The position numbers and the translations under genes were made by a program. Of a DNA stretch of 64,000 nucleotides, positions 45,121 to 55,077 are shown piece by piece. Source of the DNA: UBA9926 sp018645765 (GTDB lineage: Bacteria; Pseudomonadota; Gammaproteobacteria; Pseudomonadales; Azotimanducaceae). The notes beneath the pieces were generated by a model that saw nothing but the letters and a program-made list of their open reading frames with translations, was not told where the DNA came from and ran no database searches. Numbering within the stretch: the first letter of the stretch is position 1; the number at the start of each line of letters is the position of its first letter. The DNA lies in contig CASIBO010000004.1 of NCBI GenBank assembly GCA_949372755.1, forward strand, positions 62,001 through 126,000. Direction: 5' to 3'.

Positions 45121-46160
45121 TTTAAAACGCCCAAGGACCGGCTCATCTCGATGCTGCGTTTTGCCATCACCATAAACATGTCATTGCCGCGCTCAGTTTC
45201 ACCCACAATCATCGAAGCAATCAGCGCCATAATCATGCCCGCCGGGGCGTAGTTACGATAATAGGCAAACGCATCATCAAATTTAAGATCAACGCCATAG
45301 CTTTTTAGAACGCCTAAGTAATGCCGTATCAAAGCAGCCTCTTCTTGATCTCGATCGGGGCCCAAGAGCGACGTTCCCATAAAATAGCTTACATCGTTCA
45401 ACGGGCAGCCCATCGTTAAAGATTGCCAATCAACGACCGTAAGCGGATAGGGCCCGCCGAACATCATGTTGTCCAACCGATAGTCAACATGAATCAGAAC
45501 GGGTGGCTTATTGCCGTACAACGCTTGATAGGTTGGGATCAATTCGAGCAGTTGCTCGGTGGCGGCAACCTCACCATCCGTCAGTTGGGCGCTGTACCGC
45601 TCGAGGTAGCCCGGCATCAAACCTTTGTAGAGCTCGGTAATCATGGTGCTATCTTGCCGATCGGTCGAGCCGAGCAACAAGTCATGCTTAGCCAAGGCCT
45701 CATCGCCCCACGTTGGACCCTGCAAATGGGCCAGCTGTTCAAGCGCCAGGGCCGCTTGATCCACGCGACAACCCCGTAATTGATCCCCCTGAACGCCAGG
45801 CGCCAAGTCTTCCATCAGGAGTACAAATTCATGGGAGGCTGGATCAATTTCAGCATGATAGATTAAGGGCGTCTGAATATTGACCGTCGCTTGTAAGCTT
45901 TGATAAAAAAACACTTCCCGAACATAGTTACGCTGCAGGATGCCCGTTTGCTTACTCACTGGGTCCAGAGACGGGAACTTACCCACCACAGAAGTGGGCA
46001 CCCCATGCCCGGTTAAGGCAAATCGAACATTTTCGCCAACCTGGCCCGTCCCAATCGATTCACCCGACAGGCCCGTCACTTCACAACCCGGGCAACGCGC
46101 TTGCAGCACATGGGTCATCCAAGCCGGGTCGATCTGTTCTGGATTTGATCGAATATCCAT
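45117..46160 (-). CDS. Phosphotransferase (APH/ecdysteroid-kinase-like)
   Basis: 347 residues from ATG 46160, selected by AAGGAG 6 nt upstream. Kinase-like fold: FVLLMEDLAPGVQGDQLRG (hinge), catalytic loop LIHVDYRLDNMMF with the catalytic Asp changed in context (HVDYRLDN instead of HGDxxxxN), and LTVVDWQSLTMGCPLNDVSYFMG for metal binding. It is the last gene of the minus-strand run that begins with the F420 genes. It may phosphorylate a hydroxylated lipid or hydroxyacyl-CoA; not demonstrable from sequence. Confidence 0.85.
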   Translation of the reverse strand: MDIRSNPEQIDPAWMTHVLQARCPGCEVTGLSGESIGTGQVGENVRFALTGHGVPTSVVGKFPSLDPVSKQTGILQRNYVREVFFYQSLQATVNIQTPLIYHAEIDPASHEFVLLMEDLAPGVQGDQLRGCRVDQAALALEQLAHLQGPTWGDEALAKHDLLLGSTDRQDSTMITELYKGLMPGYLERYSAQLTDGEVAATEQLLELIPTYQALYGNKPPVLIHVDYRLDNMMFGGPYPLTVVDWQSLTMGCPLNDVSYFMGTSLLGPDRDQEEAALIRHYLGVLKSYGVDLKFDDAFAYYRNYAPAGMIMALIASMIVGETERGNDMFMVMAKRSIEMSRSLGVLN

Positions 46161-46218
46161 CGCGCGCTCCTTTTTTGAGCCAAGTCGAATCCACCCATTG
46201 GATTCGTTTATTGCTGCC

Positions 46219-47001
46219 TTACGAACCGAATTTGGCGAGCAATCCACCGAAAGACCGAATCAACCACCTCGGCTGGAACTGTGCAGCGGTTACGGCGGCC
46301 TGATTGAGTCGACCGGGAATACACACCACCTCGCCCTTAGCGAGGGCTTCAAGCCCAGCATCAGCCACCACATCGGGATCCAGCACCAGGACATCAGGCA
46401 ATGCCTCAACGGCCGCCTGAATCACGCTATCGGTCCGAGTCACGCCCGGACACAATGCCGAAACGGCAACCCCCGAGCCTTTAACCTCCTCACTCAGCGC
46501 TTCCGTCAGTGACAACAGATACGCTTTGGATGCCCCATATTGGGCCATTCCCGGCACTGCATGAAATCCGGCTACTGAACACACGTTTAAAATACGACCG
46601 AACCCTCTGCTTTGCATGTCGGGTAAAAAGTGTCGAATCAAACGGGTTGGGGTCAGCACGTTCAATTGTACTAAGGCTTGTTGATCCAGGTCTGTGGTCT
46701 CCAGAAACTTTCCATGGGGCGCAAGACCTGCGCAATTAACCAGCACATCAACGGTCACCGACAAATCTTGCACGGCCGCAATCAAATCATCGACGCCGCT
46801 CTGGCTAGACAAGTCGGCTGCAATCGGCACTACCGTCACCTGAACGCCTAACTGCTCAGCCAATGCCGCCAGGCGATCCTTCCGTCGGGCTGTAATAATC
46901 AGGTTCACACCCCGAGCCGCCAAACCCGCAGCGAGCGCGTACCCAATGCCCGATGAGGCCCCTGTAACCAGTGCTGTTGTCTCGTTAAATGTAAAGGCCA
47001 C
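46219..47001 (-). CDS. Short-chain dehydrogenase/reductase
   Basis: 260 residues from GTG 47001, chosen for GGGAG 8 nt upstream; an in-frame TTG at 47040 would add 13 residues. NAD(P)-binding TGASSGIG (13-20), VNCAG, catalytic Ser in NVCSVAGF and Tyr-Lys in YGASKAY. A basic residue after the glycine loop (TARRKDRL) favours NADPH. Oxidises or reduces a hydroxyl/keto group; probably part of the acyl-CoA or sterol-like pathway of this cluster. Confidence 0.9.
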   Translation of the reverse strand: MAFTFNETTALVTGASSGIGYALAAGLAARGVNLIITARRKDRLAALAEQLGVQVTVVPIAADLSSQSGVDDLIAAVQDLSVTVDVLVNCAGLAPHGKFLETTDLDQQALVQLNVLTPTRLIRHFLPDMQSRGFGRILNVCSVAGFHAVPGMAQYGASKAYLLSLTEALSEEVKGSGVAVSALCPGVTRTDSVIQAAVEALPDVLVLDPDVVADAGLEALAKGEVVCIPGRLNQAAVTAAQFQPRWLIRSFGGLLAKFGS

Positions 47002-47204
47002 TGACCCACTCCCTTCAAAATCTTCAATCTTAACCGGCAACCTTCACAACCAGGCGCGCGCCTTCATGACCGCACAAGCCGAGATGCAGAGCACTAACCT
47101 GCAGCAGCACCGGTCGCGATTATCCGCCAACGAGTTGATGCTGTACCTGAAGCTGTCCAATCCAGCGCCTAAGACCCCAGTATGAGGCTTTCGCTCTGCG
47201 CGGC

Positions 47205-47966
47205 CTAGAGTCCCTTGAAATCTGGCAAACGTTTTTCCTGAAAGGCTTTAACGGCTTCTACATTAGCCGCGCCACCCACGAGCCGATCCAAGGCTGAATT
47301 TTCTTCGGCTACCGCCGCTTTGAGCCCTTCTTTTCGCGTCCGCATGAGCAGTGCTTTCGTCTGAATGAGCGAGGCCAAAGGTAGCGCAGCCAGCGTCTCG
47401 GCATGTCCCATCGCGCCTGTCATAAGGTCTTCATCTGGAAAAACGGACAACACAAGCCCCGCCGCTTGCGCACGCTCAGCGCTCAGCCATTCTGACGACA
47501 GTAATGTCCAACTGGCCTGCTGATGGCCCATCAAATTCGGGAAGGTGATCGTACTCGCCGCCTCCGCGGTCAAACCCAACGCCGAGAACGGACATTTAAA
47601 CTTGGCCGACGACCCTGCAAATGCAACATCTGAGAGTCCTAATATGGTGCACCCAATCCCCACACCCAAGCCATTCGCTGCGATTAAAAAGGGTTTGGGG
47701 AAGTCGATAATCGTCTCCAACAATCCTTTCAAACCATGCTTGGGCGGCGCGCCTTGGGCGCCCATTGATTTTAAGTCCGCCCCTGAACTGAAGGCCCTAC
47801 CCGCGCCAGTTAGCACCAGCACCTTGGTCTCGGGGTCCGCTGCCGCGGCCAAAAATGCCTCACACAGATCGTCCATCATCTCGGTGCTGAACGCGTTCAA
47901 GGCCTCCGGACGGTTCATCGTGACCAAACAGATATGATTGGCGACACTTCGGGTAACAGTGGTCAA
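47205..47966 (-). CDS. Enoyl-CoA hydratase/isomerase
   Basis: 253 residues, crotonase fold. TTG start with a perfect AAGGAG 6 nt upstream. Oxyanion-hole segment GAGRAFSSGADLKSMG and NGLGVGIGCTILGLSDVAFA. The position of the second catalytic Glu (AALGLTAEAAST) retains Glu in the LTAEA context, typical of PaaG/EchA isomerase-like members that often lack the first Glu. Adds water to, or isomerises, an enoyl-CoA. Confidence 0.9.
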   Translation of the reverse strand: MTTVTRSVANHICLVTMNRPEALNAFSTEMMDDLCEAFLAAAADPETKVLVLTGAGRAFSSGADLKSMGAQGAPPKHGLKGLLETIIDFPKPFLIAANGLGVGIGCTILGLSDVAFAGSSAKFKCPFSALGLTAEAASTITFPNLMGHQQASWTLLSSEWLSAERAQAAGLVLSVFPDEDLMTGAMGHAETLAALPLASLIQTKALLMRTRKEGLKAAVAEENSALDRLVGGAANVEAVKAFQEKRLPDFKGL

Positions 47967-48002
47967 CGTGATCTCCTTTTACGTGGTAATATCAGCCCGG
48001 AA

Positions 48003-49145
48003 TCAGACCGCTTTAAAGGGCGAGAACTGCTCCAGATAATCAATCTCTTCTGCTATGTGCGTTCGCTCTTCTTCCAAATAACGACCCACCGCGTCTCTAA
48101 AGCCATCATGCACAATCCAATGCGCACTATAGGTGTGACTGGGCATATAACCTCGAGCCAACTTATGCTCGCCCTGAGCCCCCGCTTCAACCCTTGATAA
48201 CCCATGCTCAATGGCAAATTCAATGGCTTGATAGTAACAAACCTCAAAATGAAGAAAGGGATGATGTTCGATACAGCCCCAATTCCGACCAAACAAACAG
48301 TCGCCGCCAATAAAATTGATCGCGCCCGCGACATAGCGCCCGTCGCGGCGAACCATCACGAGCAAGATATCCTCGGCCATTGCGGCACCGACTAAACTAA
48401 AAAATGATCGAGTTAGATAAGCCGATCCCCATTTTCGGGACCCCGTATCGATATAGAACTGATAGAACGCATCCCAATGGGCCTCGGTGATCTCAGCGCC
48501 GGTTAATCGCTGTATCTCCAAATCGTTCGCTAAGGCGTCACGGCGCTCGCGTCTAATATTTTTGCGCTTTTTACTCGACAAGCAATCCAGAAAATCATCA
48601 AAGGTTTTGTAGCCTTGGTTTTGCCAGTGATACTGCTTGTGCGTCCGCAGCAGCCAACCTTCATCACCCCGACGCCGCCAGGCGGCTTGATCTAAAAAAT
48701 TCAGGTGGACTGATGAGATATTCATCTCGCTGGCAATTTGTGCCGCGCCTGAAACCAGCGCCGACTCATGTTCGCTCGACGCGACCAAGAGGCGTCGTCC
48801 GGTGGCCGGCGTGAACGGAATAGCGGACAACATCTTGGGATAATATCGCCCGCCGGCGCGCTCGAACGCATCCGCCCAACTATAGTCAAATATGTATTCC
48901 CCCTGAGAATGCCCTTTGAGATACAAAGGCATAACGCCCAGCGGCTGCTTCGCCTCATCCTCTAAGACGAGATGGTAGGGCAGCCAACCCACGTCAGCCG
49001 ACACCGAGCCGCTTTGCTCTAGCGCGTTGAGAAAGGCATAAGACAGAAAAGGGTCCCGAGGGGACCCTTCAAGGTTGGCAAATCGTTGCCAAGTTGCCTC
49101 GTCAATCTCGCTGAGACTCTGAACGGCTCGAACACTCAAAACCAT
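48003..49145 (-). CDS. FemAB/GNAT-like acyltransferase (DUF482, COG3146)
   Basis: 380 residues. SPRDPFLSYAFLNALEQSGSV, PLYLKGHSQGEYIFDYSWADAFERAGGRYYPKMLSAIPFTPATGRRLL, SSKKRKNIRRERR, and the C-terminal VEAGAQGEHKLARGYMPSHTYSAHWI are landmarks of the DUF482/peptidogalycan family. It is 16 bp downstream of an LLM gene in the F420-block operon. Function is unknown; the fold suggests amino-acyl or acyl transfer. It may be a passenger of the operon rather than part of F420 metabolism. Confidence 0.87.
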   Translation of the reverse strand: MVLSVRAVQSLSEIDEATWQRFANLEGSPRDPFLSYAFLNALEQSGSVSADVGWLPYHLVLEDEAKQPLGVMPLYLKGHSQGEYIFDYSWADAFERAGGRYYPKMLSAIPFTPATGRRLLVASSEHESALVSGAAQIASEMNISSVHLNFLDQAAWRRRGDEGWLLRTHKQYHWQNQGYKTFDDFLDCLSSKKRKNIRRERRDALANDLEIQRLTGAEITEAHWDAFYQFYIDTGSRKWGSAYLTRSFFSLVGAAMAEDILLVMVRRDGRYVAGAINFIGGDCLFGRNWGCIEHHPFLHFEVCYYQAIEFAIEHGLSRVEAGAQGEHKLARGYMPSHTYSAHWIVHDGFRDAVGRYLEEERTHIAEEIDYLEQFSPFKAV

Positions 49146-49161
49146 CTAAAACGCTCTTGTA

Positions 49162-50196
49162 TTACAGCATTTCCGAGGCAATCAGCTCCAGCGCTTCGGG
49201 CTGACCGGCGCCAATGAGCATCGAGCCAACGTCGCCATTGAGCCCAGCGGTTTTCCAATGTTTCAACTGCTCTTTAATGTGCTCGGCAGGCCCAACCAGA
49301 TGACAGGCATCGACCAACTCATCGGGTACTGCCGCCATGGCCTCATCCTTACGCCCTGACAAATAGAGGTCCTGGATCGTCGCCGCTGCATCTTCGTAGC
49401 CCAAGGCCTTGGTGTAATCATTGTAAAAGTTCTTGTCTCGCGCCCCCATACCGCCGATATAAAGCGCCATATTGCCCTTGATCGGCATCCTGCAAGCCTC
49501 AATGTCATCACCCATAATGCACGTCACAAACGGTGCCACATCATAATCCAGCATGGTGCGGCCTGATTTCGTTAAGCCTTTTTCGATATGACCACGGAGC
49601 GCTTCGGGCTTGGCGGGGTTCATCCAAATGGGGAAGACACCATCAGCAACTTCCGCGCTGCCAGCAAGGCCATTGGGCGTAATCGATGCGGTGTAAATCG
49701 GAATCGACGTATCGGCTTGTAAAATACTTTTTAAAGACTTCCCGAGACCGGTGCCATCCTCGCCAGTGTAGGGCAGGCTGTAATGAAAACCTTCATGCTC
49801 TACCGGCGCCTCTCGAGCGAAGATTTTTTTCATGATGCTGACATACTCTTTTACCCGAGTAACCGGACGGCCATACGCCACGCCATGCCACCCCTCAACC
49901 ACTTGGGGCCCCGATGCCCCCAGGCCAACCATAAACCGACCATTGGACAATTGATTCAACGTCATTGCCGTCATCGCAGAACACGCCGGCGAGCGCGCGG
50001 GCATTTGCATGATCGCAGTACCCACCTTGATTTTATCGGTTTGGGCGAGGATCCAGGCAGCTGGCGTAACCGCATCAGAACCGTAGGCTTCAGCAGTCCA
50101 AAGCGAATCGTAACCCAAGCTTTCCGCCATTTTGATCCGTTGAATATCAATGTTCAGTACTTTGCCGCCATAGCCAGCGAGTATTCCTAGTTTCAT
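49162..50196 (-). CDS. LLM-class F420-dependent oxidoreductase (Rv3520c-like)
   Basis: 344 residues. MKLGILAGYGG, RIKMAESLGYDSLWTAEAYGSDAVTPAAWILAQTDKIKVGTAIMQMPARSP, and LNQLSNGRFMVGLGASGPQVVEGWHGVAYGRPVTRVKEYV are close to the actinobacterial family typified by Rv3520c, to which an F420-binding role is assigned. AGGAAA precedes the ATG. It is the third LLM gene downstream of fbiC; 181 bp separate it from the previous one, so an internal promoter is possible. Confidence 0.9.
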   Translation of the reverse strand: MKLGILAGYGGKVLNIDIQRIKMAESLGYDSLWTAEAYGSDAVTPAAWILAQTDKIKVGTAIMQMPARSPACSAMTAMTLNQLSNGRFMVGLGASGPQVVEGWHGVAYGRPVTRVKEYVSIMKKIFAREAPVEHEGFHYSLPYTGEDGTGLGKSLKSILQADTSIPIYTASITPNGLAGSAEVADGVFPIWMNPAKPEALRGHIEKGLTKSGRTMLDYDVAPFVTCIMGDDIEACRMPIKGNMALYIGGMGARDKNFYNDYTKALGYEDAAATIQDLYLSGRKDEAMAAVPDELVDACHLVGPAEHIKEQLKHWKTAGLNGDVGSMLIGAGQPEALELIASEML

Positions 50197-50377
50197 GCCT
50201 TCTTTCCTTTTTAATTCAAACTACTATCGTTATTCCGACGACCGTTTTTGGTTCATCCTGTCGCAGGCTGACGCCCTTGATTCGAGCTGCATTCTTTTTG
50301 AACTCTCTGAGTCAGTGCGCGTGACTTAGAAAGAACCTTGCAGTGTCGCAAACCCGCACTACCCTGCCAAGTTGGTG

Positions 50378-51382
50378 TTAGGCGTTCAATCGCGCAAGCA
50401 ATGCTCGACTGTGATCCTCGTCCTTACCCGCAAAGTTACCCATGGTTCGATCCACCACGTCACTAAAACGACCTTTAAACAGATCAACCGCCGCTTCAGG
50501 CTCACCCACAACGGCAAATTCATTGAGAATATCATCCGTAATCAAATTGGCCATGTCATCCCACAGACCTTGCTTTGATAATTTATTCAGCTCCGGCTGC
50601 AGATCGCCCCAACCATGCACCCCCAATACCGGTGCATAAGCGGGTGTTGAGCCGTAAAAAGCAATCTGTTTACGCGTGGCCGCCATATTGGCGTTAAACG
50701 CCTCTTCCGTATGACCAGTCACAACAAATCCAGGATAGCTGATCTCAAAATCGGCGCGTGAACGACCTGCTTTTGCAAGACCTCGATCAATGGCAGGGAG
50801 CGTTACCTCTCTTAGGTACTTCTCCGTCGTGAAGGCATGAATGATGACACCGTCCGCCACTTCGCCAGCCACTTCCGTCATAAGGGGGCCAACGGCCGCC
50901 AGAAATACCTTGGGCGCACCATACTGCGTATCTAAGGGTGTGAACATCGGCGTCATCAAAGAATGGGTGTAAAAATCGCCCTCAAACTGTAACGGCGTAC
51001 CCTCATGCCAGCAAGCCCAGATGGCCCGCATTGCCGAGATGAACTCTCGCATCCGCGCGGCAGGCTTGGACCAAGGCATACTAAAACGCTTGGTAATGTG
51101 CGGTCTAATTTGCGACCCCAGCCCGAGGACAAACCGGCCTTTCGAGAAGCTGTTGAGGTCATGACCAATGTTGGCCAGATTCATCGGCGTTCTTGAAAAC
51201 GCCACTGCGATCGACGTGGTTAATTCAACCGACTGGGTTTCTTGCGCGGCCAACAATAACGGAAAAAACGGATCATGCGCCATCTCCGCTGTCACCACCC
51301 CGTTGTACCCTAACGCTTCTAGTTTAGCCGCCTGTTGTCCTGACTGCGCCAAATCGCCCATCATCCCGCCATCAATCTTCAT
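50378..51382 (-). CDS. LLM-class F420-dependent oxidoreductase (MSMEG_2256-like)
   Basis: 334 residues from the second ATG of ATGATG (51382), which lies 6 nt after AGGAG; the first would be only 3 nt away. MKIDGGMMGDLAQSGQQAAKLEALGYNGVVTAEMAHDPFF, TTSIAVAFSRTPMNLANIGHDLNSFSKGRFVLGLGSQIRPHITKRF correspond to the subfamily I recall as TIGR03617. It is 9 bp from the preceding LLM gene, clearly one operon. Substrate unknown. Confidence 0.9.
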   Translation of the reverse strand: MKIDGGMMGDLAQSGQQAAKLEALGYNGVVTAEMAHDPFFPLLLAAQETQSVELTTSIAVAFSRTPMNLANIGHDLNSFSKGRFVLGLGSQIRPHITKRFSMPWSKPAARMREFISAMRAIWACWHEGTPLQFEGDFYTHSLMTPMFTPLDTQYGAPKVFLAAVGPLMTEVAGEVADGVIIHAFTTEKYLREVTLPAIDRGLAKAGRSRADFEISYPGFVVTGHTEEAFNANMAATRKQIAFYGSTPAYAPVLGVHGWGDLQPELNKLSKQGLWDDMANLITDDILNEFAVVGEPEAAVDLFKGRFSDVVDRTMGNFAGKDEDHSRALLARLNA

Positions 51383-51391
51383 CATCGTCTC

Positions 51392-52387
51392 CTAAACGCT
51401 AAATTGGTTGCCCGTAAAGGCATTGTAAGTTGCTTGCGCGTGCTTTCCTGAAACGCACGAAATAATATGGGTGGTGATACCCGCCTCGCCGTAGGCTCTG
51501 ATTCGGTCCTGACACTCTTCTTGGGTACCAATAATGGCAATGTCGTCGACCAATTGATCATCCAGCGCCGAGGTGGTCTTGTCTCTGTCTTTTGCGGCCC
51601 AGCCTTCCCGAATTGTGGATGCGACCTCCTCGTACCCTGCCCACGCCAGAAATGCGTTGTAAACGGGGGTCGCATAATAAGGCGCAAAGGCTGCCCGAAT
51701 CATATTCCGAGCGGCTTCCTTATCATCGGTGACAATGACCTGGTGGCGGCAAACGATTTCGACGTCTTCGACGGCTTTACCCGCGCGCTCCGCGCCAGCC
51801 CGAATGTGGGTCATCATTCGGGGCAACGCCTCTTTCGGAAACAAGTTTAAGATCACGCCATCACTACACTCAGCGGCAGCTTCCAGCATCTTACTCCTCA
51901 ACGCCGCCATGTAGACCGGTTGAGCGCCCGCTTCAAGCGGTAACTGTCGATAACCCCGACTAAATACTGTCTCTCCCGAATAATCTGACTTCTCACCCCG
52001 CAGCATGCTCTGAATGAGCTCGACCGTTTCCTTGACCCTGGTTAATGGCTTTTCAAAATTCAAACCATGCCAGTTCTCCATCATGGTTTGGCTTGAAGAG
52101 CCCAAGCCTAAAATAAAACGGCCCTGTGATAGCTGGTGCAACACATGCGCGGTTGATGCCAAGACCGCAGGCGTTCTTGAGAACACAGGAATAATGGCCG
52201 TGCCGATTCGGCAACGGCTGGTATTGAGCGCAACTGCGGCCGCTGTCGTCAACGCATCAACCCCAGAACTGTCTGCAAACCAGAGGTCATCATAACCTTC
52301 AGCTTCCGCCCACTTTGCCATCTCAATAGTGCCGGCAACCCCTCTGGGGTCCGGTAAGGTTAATGCGGTTCTTTGGGGTACTGCCAT
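51392..52387 (-). CDS. LLM-class F420/flavin-dependent oxidoreductase
   Basis: 331 residues from ATG 52387, chosen for AAGGAG 7 nt upstream. KWAEAEGYDDLWFADSSGVDALTTAAAVALNTSRCRIGTAIIPVFSRTPAVLASTAHVLHQLSQGRFILGLGSSSQTMMENWHG is the typical barrel first half; NAFLAWAGYEEVASTIREGW late in the protein is shared with Rv3520c-type enzymes. First LLM gene after the FO synthase gene, 194 bp downstream. Probable consumer of F420H2. Confidence 0.9.
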   Translation of the reverse strand: MAVPQRTALTLPDPRGVAGTIEMAKWAEAEGYDDLWFADSSGVDALTTAAAVALNTSRCRIGTAIIPVFSRTPAVLASTAHVLHQLSQGRFILGLGSSSQTMMENWHGLNFEKPLTRVKETVELIQSMLRGEKSDYSGETVFSRGYRQLPLEAGAQPVYMAALRSKMLEAAAECSDGVILNLFPKEALPRMMTHIRAGAERAGKAVEDVEIVCRHQVIVTDDKEAARNMIRAAFAPYYATPVYNAFLAWAGYEEVASTIREGWAAKDRDKTTSALDDQLVDDIAIIGTQEECQDRIRAYGEAGITTHIISCVSGKHAQATYNAFTGNQFSV

Positions 52388-52581
52388 CAAATCTCTCCTT
52401 GCTACCACCTCGTCCCAGTGGCCAATTTTATTTGCTCACTAAAGCTACCTTTTTAAGGCGACGCCCTTAGCCCTGCATGGTCAACTCACTCTCGACAGTT
52501 TGCCATAAGGATCGTCTTCGAGGCGCTGCTTCATGGGTTGGTGATACCCCATCATCAGCGCCTCACATTATTTTGAGCGCC

Positions 52582-55077
52582 TTAGATAATTTCCGCACTC
52601 GACAAGGTTTCCTCTGAATTGAGACCGGGACGCACTAAGGCCTCCTTTTTGGTCTTGTCCCGATCGTAGCGCTTGGCAGAGGTATAGCTTGGCTCGGTTA
52701 AAACCGATGCACCAAACGACTTTTGCCGCTGCACTTCTGGCACCACGCCATAATTGGTGGCACGTTGCCGAGGGTGTCGGCCCGCAGACCGAATCAATGC
52801 TTCCATCTCCTCTGGAGAGGTTTCCTGGCCGTGGGCCGCACCCGCCGCGCGGGTAATGGTCTCATTCATCAGGGTGCCCCCGATGTCGTTAACACCTGCA
52901 TTTAAGCAAGCTTTAACGCCCTCATGACCGAGCTTGGTCCAAGACGCTTGAATATTTTTAAAGACCGGATTCAACGTCAGACGTGCAATCGCATGGATCA
53001 GGACTGCCTCGCGAAAGGTTGGCCCTTTTCGGGCATTGCCTTTCAAGTAAATCGGCGCTTCCATATGGATAAACGGCAAGATCACGAACTCGGTGAAACC
53101 GCCGGTTTTTTCCTGTAACGCCCGCACTCTCAATAAGTGCCTAGCGACGTGTTCATACTGCTCGATATGGCCATACATAATGGTGGCTGTCGTGTTAAAC
53201 CCCACCCCATGGGCGGCCTCCATCACCTCTAACCATTGCGCGGTGTTGATTTTATCCGGACATAACGTCGCCCGAACCTCATCATCAAGAATCTCTGCGG
53301 CCGTACCGGGCAGGGTCCCAAGCCCGGCTTCTTTTAACGCCGTGAGATATTCAGGCAGCGTCTGCCCTAAAGTCTTCGCGCCCTGCCACACCTCGAGCGG
53401 CGAGAACGCGTGAATGTGCATATCCGGCACAACCTGTTTGATGGTGTGACAAATGTCTAAATAGGTTTGGCCCGTATATTCCGGATGGATCCCACCCTGC
53501 AGGCACACCTCGGACGCACCGCGATCATAGGCTTCACGCGTTCGACGCATAATTTCTTCATGCGACAAATCATAGGGCCGGCCCCGAAGGTTTTCACTCA
53601 TCTTACCTTTCGAAAACGCACAGAACTGGCATTTGAAATAACACACGTTGGTGTAATTTATATTTCGGTTAACACAATAGGTCACCTCATCGCCGACCAA
53701 CTGCTTTCGGACCGTATCCGCCGCTTGAGCAATATGGGTTATCTCGTCCCCGCGCGCCTTAAACAACCTGACAATTTCACTTTCCGACAACGCCTTACCG
53801 GCGACCGCTTTGTCAAGAATGGCAGCCAGGGTCGCAGAAGCCTGAAGCTTTGGAATATGCGTCACACGAGCCAAATCACCCGCAGGCGGGTTTGGCGTTT
53901 CGCCGGCCGCCCAATCTTCACCGCGGACATAGCCCTCGCCATCGATTGCGTCGAGCACCATTGGTCTAAGTTCAACATCAATCCATCGATCCATTTGTTT
54001 CAAATGCGACGGATAAACCGCTAGACGTTCAACCAAGATTTTACCTTCGCGCGCCGTTTCTTCGGCTAAATTTTTGAGATGCGGCCAGGGCGCTTCAGGA
54101 TTGACGAAATCGGGCGTAACAGGCGAAACCCCGCCCCAGTCGTTGATACCTGAATCAATAATTCGATGAAACACGCCGGGACTTAAATTCGGCGGCGCCT
54201 GCAAATTCATCTCACTACCAAAAATGAGTCGGGCCTGCGCAATCGTCCAAAGCAGTTCATTCAAATCGGGCTCGGGCGCATTGACCATCAACGTATCGGG
54301 TTTTGCGCGGAAATTCTGAATGATCAATTCTTGAATGTGACCGAAGGGCTCGTTGGCTGTGCGCAACGCCAGTAGAGATTCAATGCGCTCGCGACGAGTT
54401 TCACCAATCCCAATTAAAATACCGGAGGTAAACGGCACGCCTGCTTCCCCCGCTAAACGAATGGTCTCGAGTCGCTTGGCCGGCGCTTTATCGGGGGACC
54501 CATAATGCGGCATGCCTTTTTCGGTCAGTCTATCGGATGCCGACTCGAGCATAATGCCCATTGAAATCGATACTTTACGCAGCGCTTCAAACTCCGACGC
54601 CGTCATCAACCCCGGATTTAGATGGGGCATCAAGCCCGTTTCTTTGAGCACCAACTCTGCCATATCGTGTAGGTAGCTCAGGGTGGAATCTTGCCCCAAT
54701 GCTTTGAGCCCATCGCGAGCGGCTTTATATCGCTCCTCAGGCTTGTCACCTAAGGTGAACAGCGCTTCTTTACAACCTGCTTTGGCGCCATCGGATGCTA
54801 TCTTAAGCACCTCGTCGGGCGTTAAGTACGGGGCTTTTAGTTTTCGAGGGACCTGCGCAAAGGTGCAGTAATGGCACACATCTCGACAGAGATGGGTGAG
54901 CGGAATAAACACTTTCCTGGAATAGGACATAGCATTCGGATGACTCAGATCTCGCACGACACTCGCATGGCGTAACAATGCATCGGTATCGGTATAATCG
55001 GCAAGCACTAACGCTTCTTGATCAGCCAGGCCTTGGCCAACTGCCGCCTTCTGAAGAATCTCTGTTATGGCACTCAT
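52582..55077 (-). CDS. fbiC: FO synthase, fused CofG-CofH (FbiC type)
   Basis: 831 residues, two radical SAM modules in one chain. The N-terminal CofG part has LCRDVCHYC (Cys64, Cys68, Cys71); the C-terminal CofH part has NVCYFKCQFC (Cys479, Cys483, Cys486). Other landmarks: SGILIGIGETRRERIESL, NFRAKPDT, and LQGGIHPEYTGQTYLDICHTIKQ. It condenses 5-amino-6-ribitylamino-uracil with tyrosine to make the deazaflavin FO. The start ATG 55077 shares its first base with the cofC stop (TAATG), and AGGAGG lies inside cofC, so the two are coupled. Archaea split CofG and CofH; the fused form is the actinobacterial one. Confidence 0.96.
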   Translation of the reverse strand: MSAITEILQKAAVGQGLADQEALVLADYTDTDALLRHASVVRDLSHPNAMSYSRKVFIPLTHLCRDVCHYCTFAQVPRKLKAPYLTPDEVLKIASDGAKAGCKEALFTLGDKPEERYKAARDGLKALGQDSTLSYLHDMAELVLKETGLMPHLNPGLMTASEFEALRKVSISMGIMLESASDRLTEKGMPHYGSPDKAPAKRLETIRLAGEAGVPFTSGILIGIGETRRERIESLLALRTANEPFGHIQELIIQNFRAKPDTLMVNAPEPDLNELLWTIAQARLIFGSEMNLQAPPNLSPGVFHRIIDSGINDWGGVSPVTPDFVNPEAPWPHLKNLAEETAREGKILVERLAVYPSHLKQMDRWIDVELRPMVLDAIDGEGYVRGEDWAAGETPNPPAGDLARVTHIPKLQASATLAAILDKAVAGKALSESEIVRLFKARGDEITHIAQAADTVRKQLVGDEVTYCVNRNINYTNVCYFKCQFCAFSKGKMSENLRGRPYDLSHEEIMRRTREAYDRGASEVCLQGGIHPEYTGQTYLDICHTIKQVVPDMHIHAFSPLEVWQGAKTLGQTLPEYLTALKEAGLGTLPGTAAEILDDEVRATLCPDKINTAQWLEVMEAAHGVGFNTTATIMYGHIEQYEHVARHLLRVRALQEKTGGFTEFVILPFIHMEAPIYLKGNARKGPTFREAVLIHAIARLTLNPVFKNIQASWTKLGHEGVKACLNAGVNDIGGTLMNETITRAAGAAHGQETSPEEMEALIRSAGRHPRQRATNYGVVPEVQRQKSFGASVLTEPSYTSAKRYDRDKTKKEALVRPGLNSEETLSSAEII